From: JAMOBE01 sp039908285
Lineage (GTDB): Bacteria; Pseudomonadota; Alphaproteobacteria; Rhodospirillales; Rhodospirillaceae
Length of the DNA: 62,233 nucleotides
Reading direction: 5' to 3'
Assembly: GCA_039908285.1 (NCBI GenBank)
Contig: JAMOBE010000012.1
Location: forward strand, 1 to 62,233
The position numbers and the translations under genes are program-made. The notes below the pieces were generated by a model. It was not told the DNA's origin. It saw only the letters and a list, made by a program, of their open reading frames with translations, and did not search any database. Numbering within the stretch: position 1 is the stretch's first letter; each line of letters opens with the position of its first letter. Positions 16,365 to 23,127 of this stretch are shown here, in pieces.

Positions 16365-16595
16365 ATGTTGCATTCGGACTGCGGGACTTCCACCAAGCCC
16401 AAGCTGACACCTGCCGATCTCGTCTGCTCGAAGCCGGACGAGGCGTTTCTGTGGCGGAGCGAGGGCGTGCGCTGCACCTATGACCACGTCAGCCAGACCC
16501 GCCGCTGGACCGAGAGCGAGCGCATCCGGCAGCTCATGATGACCACCGGCGCGCCGACCAGCAGCACCGGCTTCGACGGCGAGGGCGACGAGTAG
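16365..16595 (+). CDS. Putative graspetide (omega-ester peptide) precursor
   Basis: The 76-residue peptide directly precedes an ATP-grasp peptide ligase and has a strong ribosome site (AGGAGA, six bases before ATG). Residues 1-58 would be the leader; it contains three cysteines (6, 21, 37). The end, TTGAPTSSTGFDGEGDE (60-76), has hydroxyl donors Thr60, Thr61, Thr65, Ser66, Ser67, Thr68 followed by carboxyl acceptors Asp71, Glu73, Asp75, Glu76, the donor-then-acceptor order expected for macrocyclic esters made by graspetide ligases. There is no TxKxPSD microviridin motif, so it is not a classical microviridin. No leader cleavage motif is evident. The assignment rests on gene order and on the composition of the tail, not on a known precursor family. 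Confidence 0.75.
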   Translation: MLHSDCGTSTKPKLTPADLVCSKPDEAFLWRSEGVRCTYDHVSQTRRWTESERIRQLMMTTGAPTSSTGFDGEGDE

Positions 16596-16627
16596 TCTTC
16601 GGACCGTTTCGAAGAGAATAGGAGAGA

Positions 16628-16665
16628 AGCGCGAGGGCCTGGAGGCCCTCGCGCTCCCTTTTCTT
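16628..16665 (+). terminator. Hairpin between precursor and ligase genes (attenuator-like)
   Basis: A perfect 12-bp GC-rich stem (16628-16639 and 16644-16655) with a four-base loop is followed by CCCTTTTCTT. It looks like an intrinsic terminator placed between the precursor and the modifying enzyme. Partial read-through would give much more precursor than ligase mRNA, a common arrangement in peptide clusters. Confidence 0.75.
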
Positions 16666-16696
16666 CCAGGATGAACCGTTCTGGGGAGCACAGGGC

Positions 16697-17668
16697 ATGA
16701 ATACGCGCCGGCCGGTCACCCTGCTCATCTCCAACTCCATCGACTACGTTTCCGATCTCCTGGTCGAACGGCTGGGAAGCGAGAAGGTGTTCCGCTACAA
16801 CACGGACCTGTGGCGGGAGTACGGGTTGAGCGTCACCGAGTCCAGCGTCGAACTCAGCGACCCGACGGGACGCACCGTCGCCGACGACACCATCGCCAAG
16901 GTGTTTCGCCGCTCCAACATGCGGGGCTCGACCATCTTCCCCAGCAAGGAGTTGAGCGCGCTCGACCGCTATGCCGAGGAAGAAATCTGGCTGGCGTGGA
17001 GCGACCTCCTGAACATCTTCTGGGATCAGGGCAAGATCGTCCTCAGCCAGCCCCTGTCGACACTGCGTTCGGGCAAGCTGTTGCAACTGCGCGTCGCCGC
17101 CCGATATTTCGAGATAACCCCCTATCGACTGCTGGTGAATCGGCCGGACCGTCTGCGCGCCGGCGAGACGTCGGTGGCCAAAAGCTTTTCCTTCAAGTTC
17201 GCCGACGGCATCGGCTTCTACAGCACCCCGGTCGACGAGGGGGACCTGGACCCGGGCCAGCCGTGGTTTCTGACCAACCTCATCGACGCCACCCACGACC
17301 TGACGGTGGCGGTGATCCGCGACGAGCTGTTCGCGTTCGAGCTGGATCGGACGCCGTTCCTCGGCCAGACCATCGACTGGCGGCAGGCGCCGATGGAGTA
17401 CGCCCATCGCGGATGGTCCAAAGTGGACCTGCCCGAGGCGGTGCGGACCGGCATCTTCTCCTTCATGGCCGACGTCGGTCAGCACTATGCCCGCATCGAC
17501 TTCCTGCGCAAGGACGGGCGCTACACCTTCCTCGAGGCCAATTACAACGGCGAGTGGGGGTGGCTCGACCCCCATGCGACGGAAGGCCTGATGGCCAAGA
17601 TCGTCCACGAAATCGATCCCGACACCCCGCGCACCAGTTGCCCCCGCCCCGTCTGGCAGTGGCAGTGA
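16697..17668 (+). CDS. ATP-grasp graspetide synthetase (RiPP maturase, MvdD/MdnC-like)
   Basis: The 323-residue protein has the length and order of graspetide synthetases. The pre-ATP-grasp part has LISNSIDYVSDLLVERL and FRYNTDLW (residues about 32-38; compare R-x-NTD in the family). The ATP-grasp part has FLTNLIDATHDLTVAVIRD, TIDWR, and near residues 278-291 YTFLEANYNGEWGWLD, equivalent to the family's FLEVNPNGQWLWLE with the magnesium-binding Glu and Asn kept and NP changed to NY. The enzyme should use ATP to phosphorylate Asp/Glu side chains of the precursor and close them onto Thr/Ser as lactones. It lies 101 bases after the precursor gene. No acetyltransferase or protease is adjacent; an exporter gene lies upstream. 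Confidence 0.85.
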   Translation: MNTRRPVTLLISNSIDYVSDLLVERLGSEKVFRYNTDLWREYGLSVTESSVELSDPTGRTVADDTIAKVFRRSNMRGSTIFPSKELSALDRYAEEEIWLAWSDLLNIFWDQGKIVLSQPLSTLRSGKLLQLRVAARYFEITPYRLLVNRPDRLRAGETSVAKSFSFKFADGIGFYSTPVDEGDLDPGQPWFLTNLIDATHDLTVAVIRDELFAFELDRTPFLGQTIDWRQAPMEYAHRGWSKVDLPEAVRTGIFSFMADVGQHYARIDFLRKDGRYTFLEANYNGEWGWLDPHATEGLMAKIVHEIDPDTPRTSCPRPVWQWQ

Positions 17669-17683
17669 CGCGCTTCCGGTATT

Positions 17684-17842
17684 AGGACACGATACGAAAT
17701 AACCGCACCATCTCGCTTGTCCCCCGGCCCGTCCGCGGCGTTGCGCCAGGGGTTGCGTACCGCGGGTACGCGCCCCCTGTCGCGCCTGGCGGACGAACCG
17801 GTGTCCCGCGCGATCTGGCGCGGTTATTTTGTATCGTGTCCT
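17684..17842. repeat. 159-bp near-perfect palindrome behind the graspetide ligase
   Basis: The outer 23 bases (17684-17706) match the reverse complement of the last 23 (17820-17842) with one mismatch. Inside, GTCCGC...GCGTACC (about 17729-17760) pairs with GGTACGC...GCGGAC on the other side. The whole spacer thus folds on itself, centred near 17763. It abuts the stop codon of the reverse-strand propeller gene and could serve as a bidirectional terminator or be a mobile palindromic element. Confidence 0.75.
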
Positions 17843-18861
17843 TACTCGATCCGATAGACCGCGACGTCGTTCGAGACCCAGTTCGTCACATAGATGAACC
17901 GCCCGTTTGGATGCGCCGCGATGCCGCAGGGCATCCTGCCGGCCGCCAGCGGCGACGTGGCGAGGGGAGTGAGGCTCCCGCTCGCCTCGTCGATCCGGTA
18001 CACGGAGAGGGTGTCGTCCTGGCCATTGGTGACGAACACCAGCTTCCCCAGGGCATCCGTCGTCACTCCCACCGGAATCGACCCGGTGGGGAACGGCGAG
18101 TCGTCCAATTGCCGAAGCGCGCCGGAGGCGGGATCGATGCGGTAGGCCCCCACGGCGTCGGAGCGAAAATTGGCCACGTAGACGAACCGGCCCGTGGGAT
18201 CGATGGTGATGGCGGTCGGTCCCCGGCCGGCGGCGAACGGCGAGCCCTCCAGGTGCCGGAGCCCACCGTCCGAGTCGATATGGTACCCCCACACGTCAAA
18301 GCGCCGATTCGCCACGTACAGGAACCGCTCCGAGGGCTCGATGACCAGGGCCAGGGGTTTTTCGCCGCAGGCGAACGGCGATCCCGGCAACTCGGCAAGG
18401 GCGCCGGTCGCCGGATCAACCCGATAGGCGGAAATGTCGTGGGAGAACCCATTGGCGACGTAGGCGAACGCGCCCGAGGGCGAAAGGACGACCGCTTCCG
18501 GGTGGTTGTTGGCGGCGAAGGGCGAACCGGTAACGGGCGTCAGGCCGCCGGTCCGGGGATCGACGCCGAACACCGAAACGTCGTTGGACAAGCCGTTGGC
18601 GGTATACAGAAACGCTCCCGACGGCGCAAAGGTGATGGAGTGGGGCCACTCTCCGGTCGCGAACGGCGAGCCGGCAAGCGGCGTCAACGCCCCGTCGCTC
18701 CCCTCGACTCGGAACGCCGACACGGTATGAGCCCCCCAGTCGGCCACGTAGACGAACTCGCCCGACGGCGCCACCGCCACGGCAATGGGGTGCTCCCCGA
18801 CGGGAAAGCGCACGGGGCCACTCACGACCGGCTGTCCGGTGTCCTTCTCGGGAGTTTCCAT
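17842..18861 (-). CDS. Seven-bladed beta-propeller protein (lactonase/YncE-like)
   Basis: The 339-residue protein is built of seven repeats of about 45 residues, each with the pattern P-x-x-[IV]-x-[FVI]-x-PSG-x-F-x-Y-V-[AT]-N-x-x-[SD]-x-x-[IV]-x-[AV]-[YF]-x-[VI]-D and GSPFA-x-G at the blade boundary. That is the pattern of the 6-phosphogluconolactonase/YVTN family propellers. No signal peptide is visible, so it would be cytoplasmic. The catalytic residues of lactonases cannot be confirmed by eye, and many family members are non-enzymatic. It converges on the graspetide ligase gene with a giant palindrome between them. Confidence 0.75.
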   Translation of the reverse strand: METPEKDTGQPVVSGPVRFPVGEHPIAVAVAPSGEFVYVADWGAHTVSAFRVEGSDGALTPLAGSPFATGEWPHSITFAPSGAFLYTANGLSNDVSVFGVDPRTGGLTPVTGSPFAANNHPEAVVLSPSGAFAYVANGFSHDISAYRVDPATGALAELPGSPFACGEKPLALVIEPSERFLYVANRRFDVWGYHIDSDGGLRHLEGSPFAAGRGPTAITIDPTGRFVYVANFRSDAVGAYRIDPASGALRQLDDSPFPTGSIPVGVTTDALGKLVFVTNGQDDTLSVYRIDEASGSLTPLATSPLAAGRMPCGIAAHPNGRFIYVTNWVSNDVAVYRIE

Positions 18862-19009
18862 GGGGAGAGTATAGCACGGCGCGGACGGCGGCCCGTCATG
18901 TCACGCGAGCTGAGCAGCGGTTCTCATTATGACCCGCCGAGAGAGGAATCGGCGGGCTGCCGCCCGCGCCCGCCCGGGGCGTCGTGCGGATGCGTGCTTT
19001 CGGCAAGAC

Positions 19010-19059
19010 GCCCCAAACCCCCTTTGATTTCATTAATAAAATCAAAGGGGGTTCGGGGC
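19010..19059. repeat. Hairpin with 21-bp arms around an AT-rich loop
   Basis: Arms 19010-19030 and 19039-19059 pair with a single mismatch around cattaata. The surrounding sequence (ggggtttggggcggcagcccc, 19072 on) is a typical GC-rich intergenic repeat. The stop codon of the neighbouring reverse-strand gene lies inside the right arm. Confidence 0.7.
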
Positions 19060-19362
19060 ATCGCCCCGAGCGGGGTTTGGGGCGGCAGCCCCAAGTGCAA
19101 CTGCCGAATTTAGGTTCATCCACGGCAGCAGGGCACGCCCCTCGCCGGTCGCGGCGGCGCGGAAGTAGAGCAGAAGAAGCACCCGCGTCGCCGCCGTCAG
19201 GCCCGCGTCGCCCCGTTGCCGGTCGACGGCGCTGAAGAATTCGCCGATGGTCATGTCCTCTCGGCGACAGACTTCCTCCAGCGCTTCCCACATCTCGGGC
19301 TCCAGACGCATGCTGGTGCGCCTGTTGCCGAAGATGACACTGCGGATGACCAAGGTACTCAT
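19042..19362 (-). CDS. Ribbon-helix-helix domain protein
   Basis: The 106-residue product matches the RHH_4-type domain: a basic strand (VIRSVIFGNRRTSMRLEP), then helices (MWEALEEVCRREDMTIGEFFSAVD) and a second helical part (GLTAATRVLLLLYFR). Such proteins bind DNA as dimers through the strand. ATG 19362 has GGGGGA upstream and is preferred to the ATG at 19410. The last 20 or so residues (AAAPNPARGDAPNPL) are encoded by the intergenic repeat and its hairpin, which suggests that the original stop was lost when the repeat inserted. Its target is not evident. Confidence 0.7.
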   Translation of the reverse strand: MSTLVIRSVIFGNRRTSMRLEPEMWEALEEVCRREDMTIGEFFSAVDRQRGDAGLTAATRVLLLLYFRAAATGEGRALLPWMNLNSAVALGAAAPNPARGDAPNPL

Positions 19363-19422
19363 CGCATTCCCCCGGGGTAGCGGCAGTGAAGTCCCCCCCA
19401 ACGGCCGCACCCCCGCCGGTAG

Positions 19423-19632
19423 TCAGCGGAACGATGACCTCAACGGACGACGCCCCTCCAGGACGTTCTGCGCCAGGTCATGCATCAGGTCGGCCATATT
19501 CCGCAGCGGCTCACTCCACTTGGGAGTCTGATCGGCGGCCGAGCGAATGTCGTCGGCGGCATAGCGCAACGCCGCAGCCGCGATCTGTTCCTCGCGGGTA
19601 GTGGTGGACGTGGTAGAAAACTCAACCGTCAT
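19423..19632 (-). CDS. Small hypothetical protein in a MarR divergon
   Basis: The 69-residue protein is helical and soluble (REEQIAAAALRYAADDIRSAADQ is part of a predicted helix, so I cite only its start and end residues 13 and 35). The ATG at 19632 follows a perfect GGAGGA site. It is transcribed away from the marR-type gene, and the shared spacer carries a TTGACA promoter and two inverted operator-like arms, so the MarR protein likely controls it. I do not recognise the family. Confidence 0.5.
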   Translation of the reverse strand: MTVEFSTTSTTTREEQIAAAALRYAADDIRSAADQTPKWSEPLRNMADLMHDLAQNVLEGRRPLRSSFR

Positions 19633-19655
19633 GGCGACATCCTCCAGAAAAGTGT

Positions 19656-19727
19656 GTTCCGAGTCGAAGCATATGAGGTAGACTACGCTCACTGACGCCC
19701 TTGTCAAGAAATGTTTCGAGTCAGAAC
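19656..19727. promoter_or_regulatory. Divergent control region with inverted operator-like arms
   Basis: GTTCCGAGTCGAAGCA (19656-19671) is repeated inverted as TGTTTCGAGTCAGAAC (19712-19727) with 13 of 16 positions matching. Between the arms, on the reverse strand, TTGACA (19702-19707) and TAGTCT (19680-19685) with a 16-base spacer form a plausible promoter for the 69-residue gene. Arms on either side of a promoter suggest binding of the adjacent MarR-type dimer. Confidence 0.5.
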
Positions 19728-19740
19728 AGGTGGTTGTGCG

Positions 19741-20280
19741 ATGACGGTCAGGCGATCCGGAGTTTCGGCCAGCGCGGTAGCGGAATTGCTGGAGCAGGTG
19801 GTGCGCATCGCCCACAGCCGGTCGTTCGCCGCCGGGCTCAACCCCGCCCAATGGACGGCATTGCGCTACTTCGCGCAGGCCAACGAGTCGTCACGGACGG
19901 TCTCGGCCTTCGCCCGCTACCACGCCTCGAGTCGCGGTACGGCCTCCCAGACCATCTCGGCGCTGGTTCGCAAGGGGTATCTGGCCCGGGGACCCGGCTC
20001 TGGCCGGGGGCTGTCGCACCGCCTGCTGGTGACGCCGACGGGGGACGCGCTGCTGGAGGACGATCCCGTGCTCCATCTGGTGACGGGCATCGAGTCGCTG
20101 CCGACGGACAGGAAGTACGTTCTCGCCGAGACGCTGGAAAGCCTCGTCGGCCACATGTTCGCCCATCAGCGGGCGGACGACGACCGCGCTACCGTCGCGG
20201 ATGCCGAGGACGCCGAAGAGACCGGAGTCGCGGCGACCGCCGCTCGACCGGCGGCCGGTGTCAGCCCAGCAGGCGGTTGA
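19741..20280 (+). CDS. MarR family winged-helix regulator
   Basis: The 179-residue protein has the MarR helix-turn-helix and wing: LNPAQWTALRYFAQANESSR, then ARYHASSRGTASQTISALVRKGYLARGPG, then the wing SHRLLVTPTGDALLEDDP. The C-terminal 40 residues are Ala-rich and low in structure. I choose ATG 19741 (ribosome site CAGGTGG); starting at ATG 19711 would bury the right operator arm in the coding region. It likely represses itself and the divergent small gene. The effector is unknown. The 3' end overlaps the convergent response-regulator gene by 20 bases. Confidence 0.78.
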   Translation: MTVRRSGVSASAVAELLEQVVRIAHSRSFAAGLNPAQWTALRYFAQANESSRTVSAFARYHASSRGTASQTISALVRKGYLARGPGSGRGLSHRLLVTPTGDALLEDDPVLHLVTGIESLPTDRKYVLAETLESLVGHMFAHQRADDDRATVADAEDAEETGVAATAARPAAGVSPAGG

Positions 20281-20629
20281 CGCTCTCCAGCAGTTCATCG
20301 GGCGTGAAGGGCTTGAACAGGACCCCACCGGCGCCGAACATCTCGGTCATCTTCAAGCTGTAGGCCGCCGGCATGGCGCCGCCACCGCCGGAAATGGTCA
20401 GCACCGGCAGATCGGGATACCTGGCCCGCACCGCCTTGACGAACTCGATGCCATCCATCCTCGGCATGACGACGTCGGCGATGACCAGGTCGAAGTGATC
20501 GCCCTGCACGCGGTCCAGCCCATCCTGGCCGTCCACCGCCTCTTCCACCGTATGCCCCGCCATTTCGAGCCCGATGCGGATGGTCTCCCGGACCGGCGCC
20601 TTGTCGTCTATGACGAGAACCCTTGCCAT
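20261..20629 (-). CDS. Single-domain response regulator (CheY-like)
   Basis: The 122-residue protein is one receiver domain: VLVIDDKAPVRE (acidic pair Asp8-Asp9), phosphoacceptor Asp in LVIADVVMPRMDG (near residue 52), Ser/Thr in LTISGG, and Lys in LFKPFTPDELLE. There is no output domain, so it acts by protein contact or as a phosphate relay. It is not next to a kinase; flgE and a small unknown lie upstream on the same strand, 62 bases away, so a link to motility is possible but unproven. Confidence 0.87.
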   Translation of the reverse strand: MARVLVIDDKAPVRETIRIGLEMAGHTVEEAVDGQDGLDRVQGDHFDLVIADVVMPRMDGIEFVKAVRARYPDLPVLTISGGGGAMPAAYSLKMTEMFGAGGVLFKPFTPDELLESVNRLLG

Positions 20630-20691
20630 GCCCCTCTCCCGCTTGCCGCTGCACCGAAGGAATCCTACCCTGGCGGCGGCTCTTTGGGAAC

Positions 20692-20895
20692 CTATCCCTT
20701 GCGGCGCGGGCGTTTTCGCTGCGCGATGGCCTCGTTTTCCTTGCGCTGCACGAACAGGCGCCCGGCCTGCATGGCGGCGCCGCGACTGATGTAGACTCCG
20801 CAGTCGAATCGCTGGCCGGCGACGGTCACGGCCAGGGTGAACCTCTGCGGGCCGGCCTCCTCGACCTGGATGAGGGGATCCGAAGGCGCCGGCAT
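20692..20895 (-). CDS. Small basic hypothetical protein coupled to flgE
   Basis: The 67-residue product has a short beta-rich part (RFTLAVTVAGQRFDCGVYIS) and a very basic end (QRKRPRRKG). Its ATG shares one base with the flgE stop (TGATG), so translation is coupled to the hook protein gene. I do not recognise the family; the context suggests a flagellar role. Confidence 0.55.
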   Translation of the reverse strand: MPAPSDPLIQVEEAGPQRFTLAVTVAGQRFDCGVYISRGAAMQAGRLFVQRKENEAIAQRKRPRRKG

Positions 20896-22712
20896 CAGCG
20901 GATCAGCCCGCCGGCCTGCTGGGTCATCTCGTCGGCGGTCTTGAACACCTGCGCCGCCGTCGAGTAGGCCTTCTGGGTCAGCATCATCTTGGTGAACTCC
21001 TGGCCGATGTCGACGTTGGAGCTTTCAAAGCCGCCGACGAAGAACGACGAGGTGCCATCCTCGCCGATTGCGGTGATATTGGCCTCTCCCGACAGCTCGG
21101 TCTCGGCGAACCGGGTGCCGCCGATGGCCTCGAGCGAGTTGACCGCCGCGAAGGTGGCCACCGGCACCTTGTATTTCGGGATCTCCAGGCCGTTGGTGTA
21201 GCTGTAGGACAGAACACCGTCCTCGTCAAAGGTGCTGCCGCGGAAATTGCCGCTCTCCAGGCCGTCCTGGGTGGCGGTGTGGACCTGGGTGGCGCTGGCG
21301 AACTGGGTGATCTTCGAAATGTCGACGGTGATGGCGCTGGAGCCTCCCGTCGCCCAGCTGATGGCCACACTCATGGTATCCGGCGAGACCACCTTGCCGT
21401 CGCTGCCGAAGGTCACCACGTTGCTCCCGGCGGCCGGGGGTGTCACCGTGCCGTTGTACGTCCCGTTCGACTCCTGAACCTGGAAATCCAGACGCCATGT
21501 GCTGGTGGCAATGTCCGATGAATTTTTCACAACCGAAAGGGGCTTCCAGTTCAGTATCAACCCTTGAGTCTTGTAGGTATTGTCGACCACCGGGATGGTC
21601 ATGGTCTGGGTGTCGGCGGCGGCGCTGGCGATCGAGGCGGTAGTATCGGCCGCGTCTTTTGCCAGGTCGATGTCCGTGTCGGCCGCGACCATGGCCGTAT
21701 TGAGGGCGTCGGCCGACGTATAGGCGGCGGTCGCCGCCGCTATTTCGGTGGCCGTGGCGTTGGAGTTGGCATCGACGGCGGCCTTGGCGGCCGTCGCCGC
21801 GGCCAGGTTGTCGTATACGGCCGTCGTAGCCGCGCTTGACGCGATGGACGCGGCCTTGGCCTTGGCGGCCGAGGCATTGGCGGCGGCGCTGGCGGCGGCG
21901 TTGAGCGAGACTCCGGGAGAGGCTGCCGCGGCGGCGGCGGCGGTATTCGCGGTGTCGGCCGCCGTCTGCGCCGCGATGGCGGCCGCCTTGGCGGTCGCGA
22001 TGGCGGCCTTGGCGGCGGTGGCGGCGGTGGCCGTTGCCGACGTGGTGGTCGTCAGGGCGGCGGCGGCCGTGTTGGCGGCGGTTATGGAGGTCACGGCCGT
22101 GGCTGCCTTGGTGGCGGCCGTCGCCGCACCCGAGGCGACGTCATCGGCCGAACCCGGGGTGGCGGCGGACCCCGCATCGACGTTGCCGATGATGGTGGTC
22201 TCCGTGGTGGCGGTCCCTATGGCCACGTCGTCATCGACTCGCGCCACGACCCGCTGCAGCGGCGCGCCTGAGGCCAGGAACGTCCCGTCGGCCTGGGCCT
22301 TCCACCCCATCAGGGGGGTGTTGTCGGCCCCGACCAGGATCGTTTCGGTGGTATCGGCGGTCGGGTTATAGGTGTACTCGCTGAAGCTGCCGTTTCGGGT
22401 GTAGAGTGCCTCACCGGTGGCGTCGGCCTTGGTGTTGAGGACGAACAGGCCCTTGCCGTTGACGGCAAGGTCATAGGACCGGCCGCTCTCCTGGATCATC
22501 CCCGCCTTGTCCACGAGCTGCCTGGTGACCTCGCGGGCCGTGTAGAACTTCCGCGGTCCCTCGGCCTTGCCCAGCAGGGTCTTGAACTCGGCGTCGAGCT
22601 TCTTGTAGCCGGTGGTGTTGATATTGGCGATGTTCTGGCTGATGGCATTCAGGCCAATGGACTGAGCCGTCATCGCCTGCGTGCTGTTGGCGAATATTCC
22701 CCAAAGGCTCAT
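20895..22712 (-). CDS. flgE: Flagellar hook protein FlgE with a large Ala-rich insertion
   Basis: The 605-residue protein has the rod/hook N-terminus (MSLWGIFANSTQAMTAQSIG, with SQNIANINTTGYKK) and C-terminus (SSNVDIGQEFTKMMLTQKAY and TADEMTQQAGGLIR) that form the axial core, and a FlgE-type middle. Residues about 178-370 are an insertion of roughly 190 residues made almost only of Ala, Thr, Ser, Lys and Asp with helical repeats, making the protein about 200 residues longer than usual. ATG 22712 has GGAGGAG upstream and is preferred to the ATG at 22739. It would be exported by the flagellar type III system to form the hook. No other flagellar gene is in the window apart from the coupled small gene. 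Confidence 0.85.
   Translation of the reverse strand: MSLWGIFANSTQAMTAQSIGLNAISQNIANINTTGYKKLDAEFKTLLGKAEGPRKFYTAREVTRQLVDKAGMIQESGRSYDLAVNGKGLFVLNTKADATGEALYTRNGSFSEYTYNPTADTTETILVGADNTPLMGWKAQADGTFLASGAPLQRVVARVDDDVAIGTATTETTIIGNVDAGSAATPGSADDVASGAATAATKAATAVTSITAANTAAAALTTTTSATATAATAAKAAIATAKAAAIAAQTAADTANTAAAAAAASPGVSLNAAASAAANASAAKAKAASIASSAATTAVYDNLAAATAAKAAVDANSNATATEIAAATAAYTSADALNTAMVAADTDIDLAKDAADTTASIASAAADTQTMTIPVVDNTYKTQGLILNWKPLSVVKNSSDIATSTWRLDFQVQESNGTYNGTVTPPAAGSNVVTFGSDGKVVSPDTMSVAISWATGGSSAITVDISKITQFASATQVHTATQDGLESGNFRGSTFDEDGVLSYSYTNGLEIPKYKVPVATFAAVNSLEAIGGTRFAETELSGEANITAIGEDGTSSFFVGGFESSNVDIGQEFTKMMLTQKAYSTAAQVFKTADEMTQQAGGLIR
21603..22181 (-). other. Ala-rich helical insertion in flgE
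   Basis: This in-frame block encodes about 190 residues in which Ala makes up close to half, with A-A-x-A-A-K/T motifs typical of long amphipathic helices. It sits in the surface-exposed part of the hook protein. The DNA is built of gcggcg-type degenerate repeats. Confidence 0.75.
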
Positions 22713-22840
22713 CTCGCTCCTCCACCGTGTCGCTGACACCCGGGCGTGACGCTGGCTGTTGCCCGGGTGCCCGGACGTCCGTTCCTGCCGGGACGAATGT
22801 CCGCCGATGAGGGATGCAAGGGGGATGCCAGAGGAGGCAA

Positions 22841-23020
22841 GGGCAATCGGGTGAACCGATCAAAAGCCCTCTCCCCCCCCTTCAGGGGGGAGAGGGTTGG
22901 GTGAGGGGGGTGCCGAAGCTCCCGAAATGGTGCCGGTTGCCCCCCTCACCCCGGCCCTCTCCCCCCGGAAGAGGGGGGAGAGGGAGTGAAGGTGGCGGTT
23001 CTCACTTCACCCGATTGCCC
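22841..23020. repeat. GC-rich palindromic element, copy 3 (complete)
   Basis: This 180-base copy is bounded by GGGCAATCGGGTGAA and its inverse TTCACCCGATTGCCC. Inside lie two CCCTCTCCCC hairpins and a spacer nearly identical to copy 2 at 6691 in the other orientation. It occupies most of the 415 bases between flgE and the next gene; the remaining 23021-23127 shows nothing recognisable. Confidence 0.8.
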
Positions 23021-23127
23021 TGCGGAGGAAGCGGCCCGCCCTGGGCCAGGATGTCCGCGGGGGACCCGCGTGCGACCCGGCAGGTCTTTCCGGGCGGAGG
23101 GGACGGCCGGCAGAAATTGCCCGGCCG

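Noticed and set aside
16365..16595. Classical microviridin precursor
   Set aside because: No TxKxPSD core; only the general donor/acceptor order is shared.
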